From an uncultured Eubacterium sp. (GTDB lineage: Bacteria > Bacillota > Clostridia > Lachnospirales > Lachnospiraceae), in contig CAJUDA010000006.1 of assembly GCA_910584875.1 (NCBI GenBank), positions 69,023-133,022 on the forward strand: DNA of 64,000 bases, in the 5' to 3' direction. Under the pieces are notes generated by a model. That model saw only the letters and a program-made list of their open reading frames with translations, was not told the origin of the DNA and did not search any database. Shown here piece after piece: positions 1 through 8,090 of this stretch. Each line of letters starts with the position of its first letter. Position 1 is the first letter of the stretch. Position numbers and translations under genes: made by a program.

Positions 1-1
1 A

Positions 2-298
2 TGGGCGGCAGGTACCCTGACCGGCGCCCTGCTGGGTAATGTTCTGCCGCCGCGGCTGATGAGCGCCCTTGGACTTGCCATCTATGGAATGTTTGTGGCG
101 ATCGTTGTACCGGAGATGAAAAAGAAAAAAGAGGTGATCTTCGTCGTTGTTTTCGCCTTTGCAGCAAGCTGTCTCTTTTATTATGTTCCCCTGTTAAAGG
201 ATATATCAACCGGTCTGGCGATCAGTATCTGTGCTGTGGCAGCCGCAGCGCTGGGGGCGTTTTTATTTCCGGTAGAAACAGAAGAGGAGGCGGTCTGA
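2..298 (+). CDS. azlC: AzlC family branched-chain amino acid exporter subunit, C-terminal part
   Basis: The reading frame is open from the window edge, so only the last 98 residues are present; family members are usually about 230-240 aa. The fragment has hydrophobic segments, with a glycine-rich stretch at residues 2-20 and helices near 22-40 and 46-85, and ends in a short acidic tail. AzlC is the large membrane subunit that works with AzlD in export of branched-chain amino acids or analogues. The TGA stop overlaps the ATG of the next gene (TGATG), the usual translationally coupled azlC-azlD arrangement. The AzlD-like neighbour makes the assignment firmer than the fragment alone would. Confidence 0.8.
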   Translation, partial: WAAGTLTGALLGNVLPPRLMSALGLAIYGMFVAIVVPEMKKKKEVIFVVVFAFAASCLFYYVPLLKDISTGLAISICAVAAAALGAFLFPVETEEEAV

Positions 299-606
299 TG
301 GAACTTCATACATTTTTTGTCTATCTGCTGATCATGGCGGGGTCTACTTATCTGATCCGGGCGATACCGTTTTCCCTTGTCCGGGAAAAGATCGAAAATA
401 AATGGATCCGTTCTTTTTTGTATTATATTCCCTATGCCGTGCTGACAGCGATGACACTGCCGGCGGCTTTGTATGCGACAGAGCATATTTTGTCAGCGCT
501 GGCAGGGATCGTGGTGGCAGTGGTATTTGCCCTCTGGGGAAAGGGTCTGACTACAGTCGCTGTGGCGGCATGCGGGGCGGTGTATGTGGTGGAGCTGTTG
601 TGGTAG
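298..606 (+). CDS. azlD: AzlD family branched-chain amino acid transport protein
   Basis: A 102-residue membrane protein, the usual AzlD size, with about three to four hydrophobic helices (near residues 5-22, 40-60, 63-80 and 84-101). It begins in the stop codon of azlC, so the two are co-translated. AzlD is the small partner of AzlC in the LIV-E type exporter. The short cytoplasmic segment with IPFSLVREKIENKW is typical of the family, where a conserved R-x-hydrophobic-P motif precedes it. The substrate cannot be read from the sequence. No terminator with a T-run follows, only the dyad at 625-652. Confidence 0.85.
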   Translation: MELHTFFVYLLIMAGSTYLIRAIPFSLVREKIENKWIRSFLYYIPYAVLTAMTLPAALYATEHILSALAGIVVAVVFALWGKGLTTVAVAACGAVYVVELLW

Positions 607-624
607 TTATTAATGGTTGATGAT

Positions 625-652
625 CGTTTTGCGCTGAAAAAAGCGCAAAACG
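625..652. repeat. Perfect 11-bp inverted repeat after azlD
   Basis: The arms CGTTTTGCGCT and AGCGCAAAACG are separated by GAAAAA. No T-run follows on either strand, so this is not a standard intrinsic terminator. It sits 5 bp before the promoter of the next gene and could be an operator, a factor-assisted terminator or an mRNA 3' end stabiliser. Confidence 0.6.
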
Positions 653-656
653 AAAC

Positions 657-686
657 TTGACATATCACGAGTAAGCATGTTATCCT
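657..686 (+). promoter_or_regulatory. Sigma-A-type promoter for the Rpn-family gene
   Basis: TTGACA at 657-662, 18 bp spacer, TATCCT at 681-686 preceded by TG (extended -10). It is the only good promoter between azlD and the next gene. Confidence 0.6.
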
Positions 687-739
687 AAACATATCAGAAA
701 TGTTCTGAATACACGATAAAAGGGACAGGGGGATATGTA

Positions 740-1651
740 TTGGCAGGGAACATTGCAGGAAAGCGGACGTATAAGGACTCCGTGTTTCGGATGATATTTG
801 GAAAGAAAAAAGAATTGTTATCTTTGTATAATGCAATATTTGGTACAGATTATGCTGATCCGGAAGAACTGGATATTACCACATTGGATAATGCGGTTTA
901 TATGGGACACAAAAATGATATATCATGCGTTATTTGTTTTCATCTTACTTTGTTTGAACATCAGTCTACGGTGAATCCCAATATGCCACTGCGTTATTTG
1001 ATGTATATTTCTGATCTGTATGAGAAATTGGCTGCAAAATCAGATATATACTCAAGGAAACAGATTACGCTGCCAAGTCCAGATTTTATTGTGTTATACA
1101 ATGGTCTGGAAAACCAGCCGGAAAGAAGGGTTATGCTCTTATCGGACGCCTATCAGAAAAAGGAGAATGAAATTAGTCTTGAATTAAAAGTATTGCAGTT
1201 AAATATCAATGAAGGCTATAATGAAGCGATTGTTTCAAGATGTCCTGTTCTTTATGAATACATAAAGTTTGTGTCCTGTGTCCGGCGCTATCAAAATGTC
1301 ATGTCAGTTTCGGATGCTGTGGACCGGACTGTGAATGAATGTATAGAAAACGGAATATTAAAAGAATTTTTAATCAATAACCGGGCGGAGGTGGTAAGGA
1401 TGAGCATATATGAATATGATGAGGCGAAACATCTGCGCACTTTGCAGCAGGAGAGCAGAGAGGACGGCTGGTTAGAGGGAAGGGAAGAAGGAAAGAAACA
1501 GTTAATATACCGTATGTTCCACAACAATAAAACACCAGAGGAAGTCAGCGAATTTACAGGAGAGCCAGTGGATTATCTGTATGGTATTCAGAAACAGTAT
1601 CTGGAGATGGTGAAGGAGCAGACTGTGTATGATGGGAAAATTACCCCTTGA
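740..1651 (+). CDS. Rpn family recombination-promoting nuclease / putative transposase (PD-(D/E)XK)
   Basis: A 303-residue protein of the Rpn / PD-(D/E)XK nuclease family, which is linked to RecA-independent recombination and often mis-named transposase. The N-terminal signature KDSVFRMIFGKKKELLSLYN is typical. Candidate active-site residues are Asp60 (in KNDIS) and Glu73-x-Gln75 (in FEHQS), the E-x-Q variant of the core. The C-terminus has the usual glycine-spaced helix (around residues 228-255) and a small helical tail. The start is TTG at 740 with an AGGGGG ribosome site about 9 bp upstream; the nearer ATG at 735 is out of frame. The gene stands alone, looks more AT-rich than its neighbours and has its own promoter, which suggests acquired DNA. 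No flanking inverted repeats were seen. Confidence 0.82.
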   Translation: MAGNIAGKRTYKDSVFRMIFGKKKELLSLYNAIFGTDYADPEELDITTLDNAVYMGHKNDISCVICFHLTLFEHQSTVNPNMPLRYLMYISDLYEKLAAKSDIYSRKQITLPSPDFIVLYNGLENQPERRVMLLSDAYQKKENEISLELKVLQLNINEGYNEAIVSRCPVLYEYIKFVSCVRRYQNVMSVSDAVDRTVNECIENGILKEFLINNRAEVVRMSIYEYDEAKHLRTLQQESREDGWLEGREEGKKQLIYRMFHNNKTPEEVSEFTGEPVDYLYGIQKQYLEMVKEQTVYDGKITP

Positions 1652-1677
1652 CACCGGGCTTCGTTCTATGTTACAGT
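1648..1677 (+). promoter_or_regulatory. Promoter of the pheST T-box operon
   Basis: TTGACA at 1648-1653, 18 bp spacer, TACAGT at 1672-1677 with an extended-10 TG. The -35 box overlaps the stop codon of the upstream nuclease gene. It is placed directly before the T-box leader. Confidence 0.55.
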
Positions 1678-1683
1678 AAAAAA

Positions 1684-1989
1684 CACGAAAGAACAACAGA
1701 GCAATAAAAGACATAGATGGTGCGGGCATTTGCCCACAGATTATGATTTTCCACCAGAGAGACGGGATCATCGGCTGAAAGTCCTGTCGGGTTCGGATCA
1801 TGATTGAATTTCCCACCGGAGTCGTGTTTCTGAAAGGGTATCCTGGCTTTATACAGATGGAAACCGGATTAGGAAATACCGTGTTACGCTCGTTACGCGT
1901 GAATGAGAGTCTGCCGGATATCTGGCAGGAATCAGGGTGGTACCGCGGAATTTTCGTCCCTTGCAATTTTTGCAGGGGATTTTTTGTGT
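1684..1989 (+). promoter_or_regulatory. T-box leader (tRNA-Phe responsive) upstream of pheS
   Basis: A long untranslated leader with T-box hallmarks: Stem I elements around 1755-1785 (AGAGAG, then GGCTGAAAGTCC), and the T-box antiterminator bulge AGGGTGGTACCGCGG at 1934-1948, followed by CGTCCC and an intrinsic terminator at 1958-1985. Uncharged tRNA pairs with the UGGN bulge and prevents termination. The downstream pheST genes predict a Phe specifier. A TTC triplet at 1810-1812, in GAATTTCCCACC, is the best candidate, but I could not fold the whole of Stem I by eye. An open frame runs through the leader; it is not coding. Confidence 0.93.
1958..1985 (+). terminator. T-box attenuator terminator
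   Basis: CCCTTGCA (1958-1965), loop ATTTT, TGCAGGGG (1971-1978), then A and six T. The 5' arm overlaps the conserved GTCCC of the antiterminator region, as expected for mutually exclusive T-box structures. Confidence 0.85.
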
Positions 1990-2015
1990 CTATGAGGAAA
2001 GGAAGGATGAAAACC

Positions 2016-3035
2016 ATGAAAGAAAAATTATCTGGGATTTTAGACAAAGCGTTACATCAGATCGAGGAGTCCGGGGAACTGGACAAATTAAATGATATCC
2101 GTGTGGCGTTTCTCGGAAAGAAGGGAGAACTGACCAGTGTCCTGAAAGCCATGAAAGAAGTGGCGCCGGAGGACCGTCCGAAGGTGGGACAGATGGTAAA
2201 TGAGGCGAGAGCAAAGATTGAGGAAAGACTGGAGGAAAAAAAGGCGGCTTTTGAGAAGGCGGTCCGGGAGGAGAAGATGAAGGCAGAGGTCATCGATGTA
2301 ACGCTGCCCGGCAGGAAGAAAGAGTTTGGACACCGCCATCCCAATACACTTGCCCTGGATGAGGTGGAGAAGATTTTCATCGGTATGGGCTATGAGGTAG
2401 TGGAAGGACCGGAAGTAGAATATGATTATTATAACTTTGAGGCGCTGAATATCCCGGAAAACCATCCAGCGAAGGATGAACAGGATACCTTTTATATTAA
2501 TGACAAGATCGTACTCCGGACACAGACGTCATCGGTTCAGGTGCATGAGATGGAGAAAGGGAAGCTGCCGATCCGTATGATCAGTCCGGGACGAGTGTTC
2601 CGAAGTGACGATGTGGATGCGACGCATTCGCCTTCCTTTCATCAGGTAGAAGGTCTGGTGATCGATAAGCATATTACGTTTGCGGATCTGAAAGGGACGC
2701 TGGAGCAGTTTGCCAGACAACTGTTTGGTGAAGAGACAAAAGTGAAGTTCCGTCCGCATCATTTCCCATTTACAGAGCCAAGCGCCGAGATGGATGTGAG
2801 CTGTTTTAAGTGCGGCGGTAAGGGATGCCGTTTCTGTAAGGGTGAGGGATGGATTGAGATCCTTGGCTGCGGAATGGTTCATCCGCATGTATTGGAGATG
2901 AGAGACATTGATCCGGAAGAATATACAGGCTTTGCGTTCGGAGTGGGACTGGAGAGGATCGCTCTTCTCAAATATGAGATTGATGACATGAGGCTTTTGT
3001 ATGAAAATGATAAACGTTTTCTTTCCCAGTTCTAG
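2016..3035 (+). CDS. pheS: Phenylalanyl-tRNA synthetase alpha subunit
   Basis: Catalytic subunit of the alpha2-beta2 PheRS, which charges tRNA-Phe in the cytoplasm. From ATG 2016 it is 339 aa, the normal length (about 340). The N-terminal coiled coil (residues 1-85) is followed by the class II core with motif 2 (FRSDDVDATHSPSFHQVEGL) and motif 3 (GFAFGVGLERIALLKY). A cysteine-rich hairpin CFKCGGKGCRFCKGEGW lies between them. The frame is open back to 1800, but that part is the T-box RNA. GGAAAGGAAGG at 1996-2006 fits ATG 2016 (9 bp); ATG 2007 is too close. Regulated by the T-box upstream and followed after 20 bp by pheT. Confidence 0.97.
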   Translation: MKEKLSGILDKALHQIEESGELDKLNDIRVAFLGKKGELTSVLKAMKEVAPEDRPKVGQMVNEARAKIEERLEEKKAAFEKAVREEKMKAEVIDVTLPGRKKEFGHRHPNTLALDEVEKIFIGMGYEVVEGPEVEYDYYNFEALNIPENHPAKDEQDTFYINDKIVLRTQTSSVQVHEMEKGKLPIRMISPGRVFRSDDVDATHSPSFHQVEGLVIDKHITFADLKGTLEQFARQLFGEETKVKFRPHHFPFTEPSAEMDVSCFKCGGKGCRFCKGEGWIEILGCGMVHPHVLEMRDIDPEEYTGFAFGVGLERIALLKYEIDDMRLLYENDKRFLSQF

Positions 3036-3055
3036 CAAAAGGAGGATGATTGAAT

Positions 3056-5494
3056 ATGAATACACCATTATCATGGATTAAAGCATATGTACCGGAACTT
3101 TCGTGTACCGAACAGGAATATATGGATGCGATGACGATGTCCGGTACGAAGGTGGAAGGGTATGAGAAATTTGACGCCGATCTGGATCAGATCATCGTCG
3201 GCAGGATCGAGAAGATAGAAAAGCATCCAGATGCAGATAAACTTGTTGTGTGCCAGGTGGCGATCAATGAGGAGGGCACAGTGACCCAGATCGTGACAGG
3301 GGCACAGAATGTAAAGGAAGGGCAGAAAGTACCGGTAGTGCTGGATGGCGGACGCGTGGCAGGCGGCCATGACGGCAAAAAAGTGCCCGGAGGGATGAAG
3401 ATCAAGAAAGGAAAACTTAGGGGAGTGGAGAGCAACGGCATGATGTGCTCCATTGAAGAACTGGGTTCTTCCACAGATTATTATCCAGATGCTGCAGAAG
3501 ATGGGATTTATATCCTCAGTGACAACCCGGAATATAAGGACGCCCCTGTGGGAAGCGACGCCATCGCCCTTCTCGGACTGCGGGATGCCAATTTTGAATA
3601 TGAGGTGACATCCAACCGGGTGGACTGTTTTGGTGTGATCGGGATCGCCAGAGAGGCAGCGGCTACCTTCCGCAAACCATTTGTCCCGCCGGTGATCACA
3701 CAGGTCGGGAACAGCGAAAAGACAGAGGATTATATCTCAGTCGATATCCAGGCAGAGGATCTGTGTAAGCGGTATGTGGCACGGGTAGTAAAAAATATCC
3801 GGCTGGAGCCATCACCGGAATGGATGCAGAGAAGGCTTGCCGCAAGTGGTATCCGTCCGATCAATAATATTGTGGATATTACCAACTATGTGATGGAAGA
3901 GTATGCGCAGCCGATGCATGCCTATGACCTGGATACCATTGCCGGCCGAAAGATCGTTGTCAAGCGGGCCGAGGAGGGAGAAACGTTCCAGACACTGGAC
4001 GGACAGGACAGAGAACTGGATTCCTCCGTATTGATGATCTGTGACGGGGAAAAATCGGTCGGTCTTGCCGGGATCATGGGTGGTGAGAATTCCAAGATCA
4101 CAGATGATGTGAAAACCATGTTATTCGAAGCGGCATGTTTTGATGGCACGAATATCCGCCTGACCGGTAAAAAACTGGGGATGCGTACGGACGCCCAGGC
4201 AAAATTTGAAAAGGGACTGGACCCCAATACGGCGATGGAGGCGATGGACCGTGCCTGCCAGCTGATCGAAGAGCTGGGCGCCGGAGAGGTAGTCGGCGGT
4301 TGTGTGGATGTATATCCCGAAAAGAAAGAACCGACACGAGTTACGTATGATGTGAAAAAGATCAATGATCTTCTTGGTATCGATGTATCAGAGGACCAGA
4401 TGTGTGAATACTGGAACAGGGTGGGACTGATCCCCAATAAGGCGAATAAATCAGTCTATATCCCTACCTGGAGGCAGGATGTACTGCGGCTTGCCGATCT
4501 GGCAGAAGAGGTAGCGCGCTTTTATGGTTATGACAACATACCGACGACACTGCCGAGCGGCGAGGCAACTCAGGGTGGTGTTTCTTATGAGACTTCAATC
4601 CGCAATATCGCAAGAAACGTAGTTGAACAGTTTGGCTTTTCGGAGGCAATGACTTATTCCTTTGAGAGCCCAAAAGTATTTGATAAGCTTCTTGTGCCAG
4701 AGGATAGTGGACTGAGGAATGCGATTGAGATTTCCAATCCTCTTGGTGTGGATTATAGTATTATGCGTACGACTCCGCTGAATGGGATGCTTACTTCTCT
4801 TGCGACAAACTATAATCATAGAAACAAAGATGTGAGATTGTATGAATTGGCGAATGTGTATCTTCCAAAAGCCCTTCCGCTGACAGAGCTGCCAGAGGAG
4901 AAGATGATGCTGACGCTTGGTATGTATGGTGAGGGTGATTTCTTTGACATGAAGGGTTGTGTGGAAGGGATTTTTGAAAAAACGGGCATCCGGGAGTTCA
5001 TCACTTATGAGCCAAAGGAAGAACGGACCTGGCTGCATCCGGGCAGACGTGCGGATATCCTTGCCGGAGAGGACACGATCGGTTTTCTGGGTGAGATCCA
5101 TCCAGAGGTGGCTGACAACTATGAAATCGGGACAAAAGTATATGTGGCAGTTCTCGATATAGAAATACTTGCCAAAATGGCATCATTTGATGTAAAATAT
5201 AAAGGAGTGGCAAAATTCCCGGCGGTGACGCGTGATATTTCCCTGGTTATGAAAAAATCTATCCTCGCCGGGCAGGTAGAGGAAGTGATCCGCCAGAGCG
5301 GTGGGAAACTGCTGGAGGATTATCATCTGTTTGATATTTATGAGGGAAGCAATGTCGGTGCAGACGAAAAGTCACTCGCCTATTCCATCCGGTTCCGTGC
5401 GAAAGACCGCACATTGGAAGACAAGGATGTCACAAAAGTGATGGATAAGATTCTGAATAAACTGGAATCATTAGGAGTAGTATTGAGACAATAA
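3056..5494 (+). CDS. pheT: Phenylalanyl-tRNA synthetase beta subunit
   Basis: An 812-residue beta subunit of PheRS with the full domain order: EMAP/tRNA-binding OB fold (about 40-150), B3/B4 editing domain (about 210-395), B5 DNA-binding-like domain (about 400-480), catalytic-like core, and C-terminal FDX-ACB anticodon-binding domain (about 718-811). Editing removes mis-acylated Tyr. The start is ATG 3056 with AGGAGG at 3040-3045 (10 bp); the in-frame TTG at 3050 is only 4 bp from the site. It lies 20 bp after pheS and shares its T-box control. Confidence 0.97.
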   Translation: MNTPLSWIKAYVPELSCTEQEYMDAMTMSGTKVEGYEKFDADLDQIIVGRIEKIEKHPDADKLVVCQVAINEEGTVTQIVTGAQNVKEGQKVPVVLDGGRVAGGHDGKKVPGGMKIKKGKLRGVESNGMMCSIEELGSSTDYYPDAAEDGIYILSDNPEYKDAPVGSDAIALLGLRDANFEYEVTSNRVDCFGVIGIAREAAATFRKPFVPPVITQVGNSEKTEDYISVDIQAEDLCKRYVARVVKNIRLEPSPEWMQRRLAASGIRPINNIVDITNYVMEEYAQPMHAYDLDTIAGRKIVVKRAEEGETFQTLDGQDRELDSSVLMICDGEKSVGLAGIMGGENSKITDDVKTMLFEAACFDGTNIRLTGKKLGMRTDAQAKFEKGLDPNTAMEAMDRACQLIEELGAGEVVGGCVDVYPEKKEPTRVTYDVKKINDLLGIDVSEDQMCEYWNRVGLIPNKANKSVYIPTWRQDVLRLADLAEEVARFYGYDNIPTTLPSGEATQGGVSYETSIRNIARNVVEQFGFSEAMTYSFESPKVFDKLLVPEDSGLRNAIEISNPLGVDYSIMRTTPLNGMLTSLATNYNHRNKDVRLYELANVYLPKALPLTELPEEKMMLTLGMYGEGDFFDMKGCVEGIFEKTGIREFITYEPKEERTWLHPGRRADILAGEDTIGFLGEIHPEVADNYEIGTKVYVAVLDIEILAKMASFDVKYKGVAKFPAVTRDISLVMKKSILAGQVEEVIRQSGGKLLEDYHLFDIYEGSNVGADEKSLAYSIRFRAKDRTLEDKDVTKVMDKILNKLESLGVVLRQ

Positions 5495-5518
5495 TGGAAT
5501 CAGCCATTGGTAGGAGTG

Positions 5519-6034
5519 ATGGGATTGAAGCGATTGATCAGTAACATGTTGACGGTGTGTTTTATCTGTTATATGATCCTGCTTGTATACTTTCTGTTTT
5601 TCAGCGAGGAATATGGAAGAGACGAGGTCTATACAACGTATCAGTATAACCTTAAGCTCTTCCATGAACTGCGCCGTTATCTGGCGTACAAAGACCAGAT
5701 CGGAAATCTTTTTTTTCTGATCAATGTAGTGGGAAATGTGGCGGCTTTTATGCCCTTTGGCTTTCTGCTCCCGGTGATGTACCGGGAACAGCGCAGGGAG
5801 TCGACGCATAACGGGCATTATTTTCGCAGCTTTCTCTTTGTGACACTGCTTGGTTTTTTGTTTAGTCTCGTCGTGGAGACGATACAGCTTGTGACCAAAG
5901 TAGGGTGTTTTGATGTTGATGACCTGATGCTCAATACATTGGGTGTTGTGCTGGGATATCTGATATATTATTTTAGTAAAAAAATAATTGGTTTTTGGGA
6001 AATACGCAGTAAAAAAAGAGGAGGAGGGGCTTAG
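5519..6034 (+). CDS. VanZ family membrane protein
   Basis: About 172 residues with four predicted membrane segments (near 10-28, 65-85, 100-120 and 130-150). The diagnostic VanZ C-terminal motif is present: an ET-IQ box (VVETIQLVTKVGCFDVDD) followed by LMLNTLGVVLGYL. VanZ proteins are linked to teicoplanin or lipoglycopeptide resistance, but most chromosomal copies have no proven role. The start is uncertain. ATG 5519 is given, but AGGAG at 5512-5516 is better spaced for TTG 5525. It follows pheT by 24 bp, probably in the same transcript, and abuts the next gene. Confidence 0.82.
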   Translation: MGLKRLISNMLTVCFICYMILLVYFLFFSEEYGRDEVYTTYQYNLKLFHELRRYLAYKDQIGNLFFLINVVGNVAAFMPFGFLLPVMYREQRRESTHNGHYFRSFLFVTLLGFLFSLVVETIQLVTKVGCFDVDDLMLNTLGVVLGYLIYYFSKKIIGFWEIRSKKRGGGA

Positions 6035-6364
6035 ATGCAGGTCCGGTTTGGCAGCAGGAAGAAAATACAGTTTACAGACAAAACGCATCCGGCAGGTGGT
6101 ATTCTGTCGGTCGTGATCGCTGTGCTGTCGCTGGCAGGTCTGCTGGCATTGTGTCTGGTATCCAGTTCCGAGAAGGGAAATTCCGGGATTCTTGCCGGTG
6201 TGTTTGGACTGCTTTTGCTTCTTGCCGGTATCGCAGGTTTTGTTATGGCAGCGAAATGTTATAAAAAGGACGATATTTATATGGCGACCCCGGCATTGGG
6301 GACAGTGCTGAATGGCGTTCTGATCCTGTTCTGCCTGCTGTTATATATTATGGGCGCGGTGTAA
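6035..6364 (+). CDS. DUF6142-like small membrane protein
   Basis: A 109-residue protein with a basic N-terminus (RKKIQFTDKTHPAGG) and three hydrophobic helices (about 24-44, 52-72, 87-107). It resembles DUF6142 proteins, which are common in Lachnospiraceae and have no known function. ATG 6035 directly follows the TAG of the VanZ gene, with GAGGAGGGG as ribosome site, so translation is coupled. Its 3' end overlaps the 3' end of the convergent gene by 17 bp. Confidence 0.65.
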   Translation: MQVRFGSRKKIQFTDKTHPAGGILSVVIAVLSLAGLLALCLVSSSEKGNSGILAGVFGLLLLLAGIAGFVMAAKCYKKDDIYMATPALGTVLNGVLILFCLLLYIMGAV

Positions 6365-7142
6365 GTGCCAGAATCCGTGCGGATATCGGTATATGTTTAT
6401 AGATGCGGTGATATTCGGCAGTGGATAATTCTTCGATATAATTGACAGGATATGCTTTCTGGTATCCTTTTGTGATCAGTACAGAGGCGGCTTTGTTGTA
6501 GGCGACGGCGGCCTCTGTTTCTGTCTGATAACGTCCGACGATCCAGTCACCGTTGCCGTGGATCCGGGCTTCATAGACCATGCTGCCTTCCTTTTCTGTA
6601 CGGAACACGCCATAAAAGCGGTTAATGATCTCGATATTTTCGTAACGGAAATCTTTGTTGTCCCCATTGACGAAACGATAATCCCTGCCGGCGACAGCAT
6701 AGTTGCGGATGCCATAGCGGGAGAGGATATTGACCTGCATGCCGTAATCTGCGACAAAGAGGTGTCCGCCGCGGCGGCTGATGCTGTGGGTGGAGTAGTA
6801 AAACAGATCGTCGATATCAAATGTCAGATAATCATCCGGGCTAAAATAATAAAGAAAAAAATTCTTTTTCAGATAGACGGGAGTTTTGATGTACATGCCA
6901 TTGTCGCGGAAATTGACGAGAGAAATCCACTTGCTAAAAGCCAGGGGGACTTTATGTCCGGCATAATTTTCTAACGACAGCGTATGGTCGCGGAGAAGAC
7001 GGCTGGCGAACTGATAGGAAAAAGCTGCCTCTTCTTCCGTGGCGAAACTGCCAAGGCTGATATGTTTGTTTTTAAAGGTGATGGAACTGCGGAAATATTC
7101 GGTTCCGTCTTTTTTCGTGGCGCGGTATACTCCCGGAAGCAT
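6348..7142 (-). CDS. AP2-like domain protein with degenerate HNH-like centre
   Basis: A 264-residue protein. Residues 3-50 and 176-225 are two copies of an AP2/ERF-like module: a G-V-Y/F-R start, a three-stranded sheet with an alternating aromatic/basic pattern, then a helix T-E-x-E-A-A. AP2 modules bind DNA and in bacteria occur mainly in HNH homing endonucleases. The middle (about 90-175) resembles an HNH fold: its end, FVNGDNKDFRYENIEIIN, mimics the H-I-N-G-x-x-x-D-N-R-x-E-N motif, but the catalytic histidine position is Phe. It may therefore be a DNA-binding relic of a homing endonuclease. AAGGAG lies 10 bp before the ATG. Single gene, convergent to the pheST transcript. Confidence 0.65.
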   Translation of the reverse strand: MLPGVYRATKKDGTEYFRSSITFKNKHISLGSFATEEEAAFSYQFASRLLRDHTLSLENYAGHKVPLAFSKWISLVNFRDNGMYIKTPVYLKKNFFLYYFSPDDYLTFDIDDLFYYSTHSISRRGGHLFVADYGMQVNILSRYGIRNYAVAGRDYRFVNGDNKDFRYENIEIINRFYGVFRTEKEGSMVYEARIHGNGDWIVGRYQTETEAAVAYNKAASVLITKGYQKAYPVNYIEELSTAEYHRIYKHIPISARILALTPRP

Positions 7143-7313
7143 GAATCGGATTCTCCTTTTGGTGAAGCTTATGTTGTACTATTGCACATTGTACCACAGG
7201 GGAGAATCGAAAAGCAATCCCTGTTACAATTTTAAAAATTTTGTAACAATTATGTAATAAATTAACAAAAATAGCATATACTCCTGATAAAGACATGCAG
7301 GAGGTGTCCTATT

Positions 7314-7979
7314 GTGAAAAAGAATCGTATAAAGATTTTGCTTATGATGTATTCCCTGCTCCTTTCTTCTCTTGCCCTGGGCTGGTATCCCGAGGACAGA
7401 AATTGTTATATTGCGGGAACAGCGGCTGACGTGAAGGTTATGTCGGACAATCTTTGTATAATGGAGGAGAACAATGGACTCTTCCAACAGGGAGTGCGTG
7501 CCACAGAAGCGGGAGAACGCATTGCCGGAGAGCATAGGGATGAGACAAACCGCCGTCAGGCGAAGACGATAAAAAAAGAAGTACGGTATCATGTCCGGGG
7601 AGTTACTCTTGATAAAGAGGACTGCCGTATTCTGGAACGTATCATAGAAGCAGAAGCTGGCGACCAGGATCTCAGAGGACGGATCCTGGTGGCAAATGTT
7701 ATTATAAACCGGATAAAATCCAGTGAATTTCCAGATACAGTAAAAGGTGTTGTATTTGCCAGAAGACAGTTTTCTCCTGTCTCAAATGGAAGTTATTACC
7801 GGGTAAAGGTATCGGAAAAGTCAAAAAAAGCGGTGAAATGTATGCTGCAGGGCAGAGATTATTCCAAAGGGGCACTTTATTTTATGTACCGTGCCGGATC
7901 CAGCGCCTCGAATGTGGCGTGGTTTGACCGGGATCTGGATCGTTTGTTCCGTTATGGATGCCATGAGTTCTTTCGGTAA
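7314..7979 (+). CDS. SleB-like cell wall hydrolase, secreted
   Basis: A 221-residue protein with an N-terminal signal or anchor segment (about 8-24), a poorly conserved spacer to about residue 95, and a Hydrolase_2/SleB-type catalytic domain (about 100-221). The domain shows the expected IIEAEAGDQDLRGRILVANV core, whose first Glu is the likely catalytic residue, and NRI...FPDTVKGVV. SleB-type enzymes are lytic transglycosylases that open the spore cortex or trim peptidoglycan. The start is GTG 7314 with AGGAGG 9 bp upstream. A second, shorter paralogue lies at 10516. Which substrate is used, cortex or vegetative wall, cannot be told. Confidence 0.85.
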   Translation: MKKNRIKILLMMYSLLLSSLALGWYPEDRNCYIAGTAADVKVMSDNLCIMEENNGLFQQGVRATEAGERIAGEHRDETNRRQAKTIKKEVRYHVRGVTLDKEDCRILERIIEAEAGDQDLRGRILVANVIINRIKSSEFPDTVKGVVFARRQFSPVSNGSYYRVKVSEKSKKAVKCMLQGRDYSKGALYFMYRAGSSASNVAWFDRDLDRLFRYGCHEFFR

Positions 7980-7980
7980 A

Positions 7981-8009
7981 TGATGAAGCGATTGCCCTAT
8001 CGTTCATCA
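7981..8009. repeat. Imperfect inverted repeat between sleB-like gene and thrC
   Basis: TGATGAAGCGA and TCGTTCATCA flank a short loop, starting directly after the upstream stop codon and 8 bp before the thrC -35 box. There is no T-run, so it may be an operator or a weak terminator. Confidence 0.45.
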
Positions 8010-8017
8010 ACTATCTA

Positions 8018-8046
8018 TTGTAAAATGATGAAAAACATGATATTCT
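8018..8046 (+). promoter_or_regulatory. Promoter of thrC
   Basis: TTGTAA at 8018-8023, 17 bp spacer, TATTCT at 8041-8046 with TG one base upstream (extended -10). Confidence 0.5.
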
Positions 8047-8090
8047 AATGAATGCAAAACACGAATAGCAACATTAAATGGAGGAATATT

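Noticed and set aside
432..836. 134-codon minus-strand frame across azlD and the Rpn promoter
   Set aside because: It crosses the strong dyad and promoter and has no start signal.
740..1651. Complete insertion sequence around the Rpn-like gene
   Set aside because: No terminal inverted repeats or target duplication found; the Rpn family is often called transposase without being one.
1800..2015. N-terminal extension of the pheS reading frame
   Set aside because: It runs through the T-box antiterminator and terminator, and the ribosome site GGAAAGGAAGG lies after it. The 339-residue form from 2016 matches the family.
5471..6088. 205-codon minus-strand frame opposite the VanZ gene
   Set aside because: VanZ motifs on the plus strand are clear; no ribosome site or family was seen on the minus strand.
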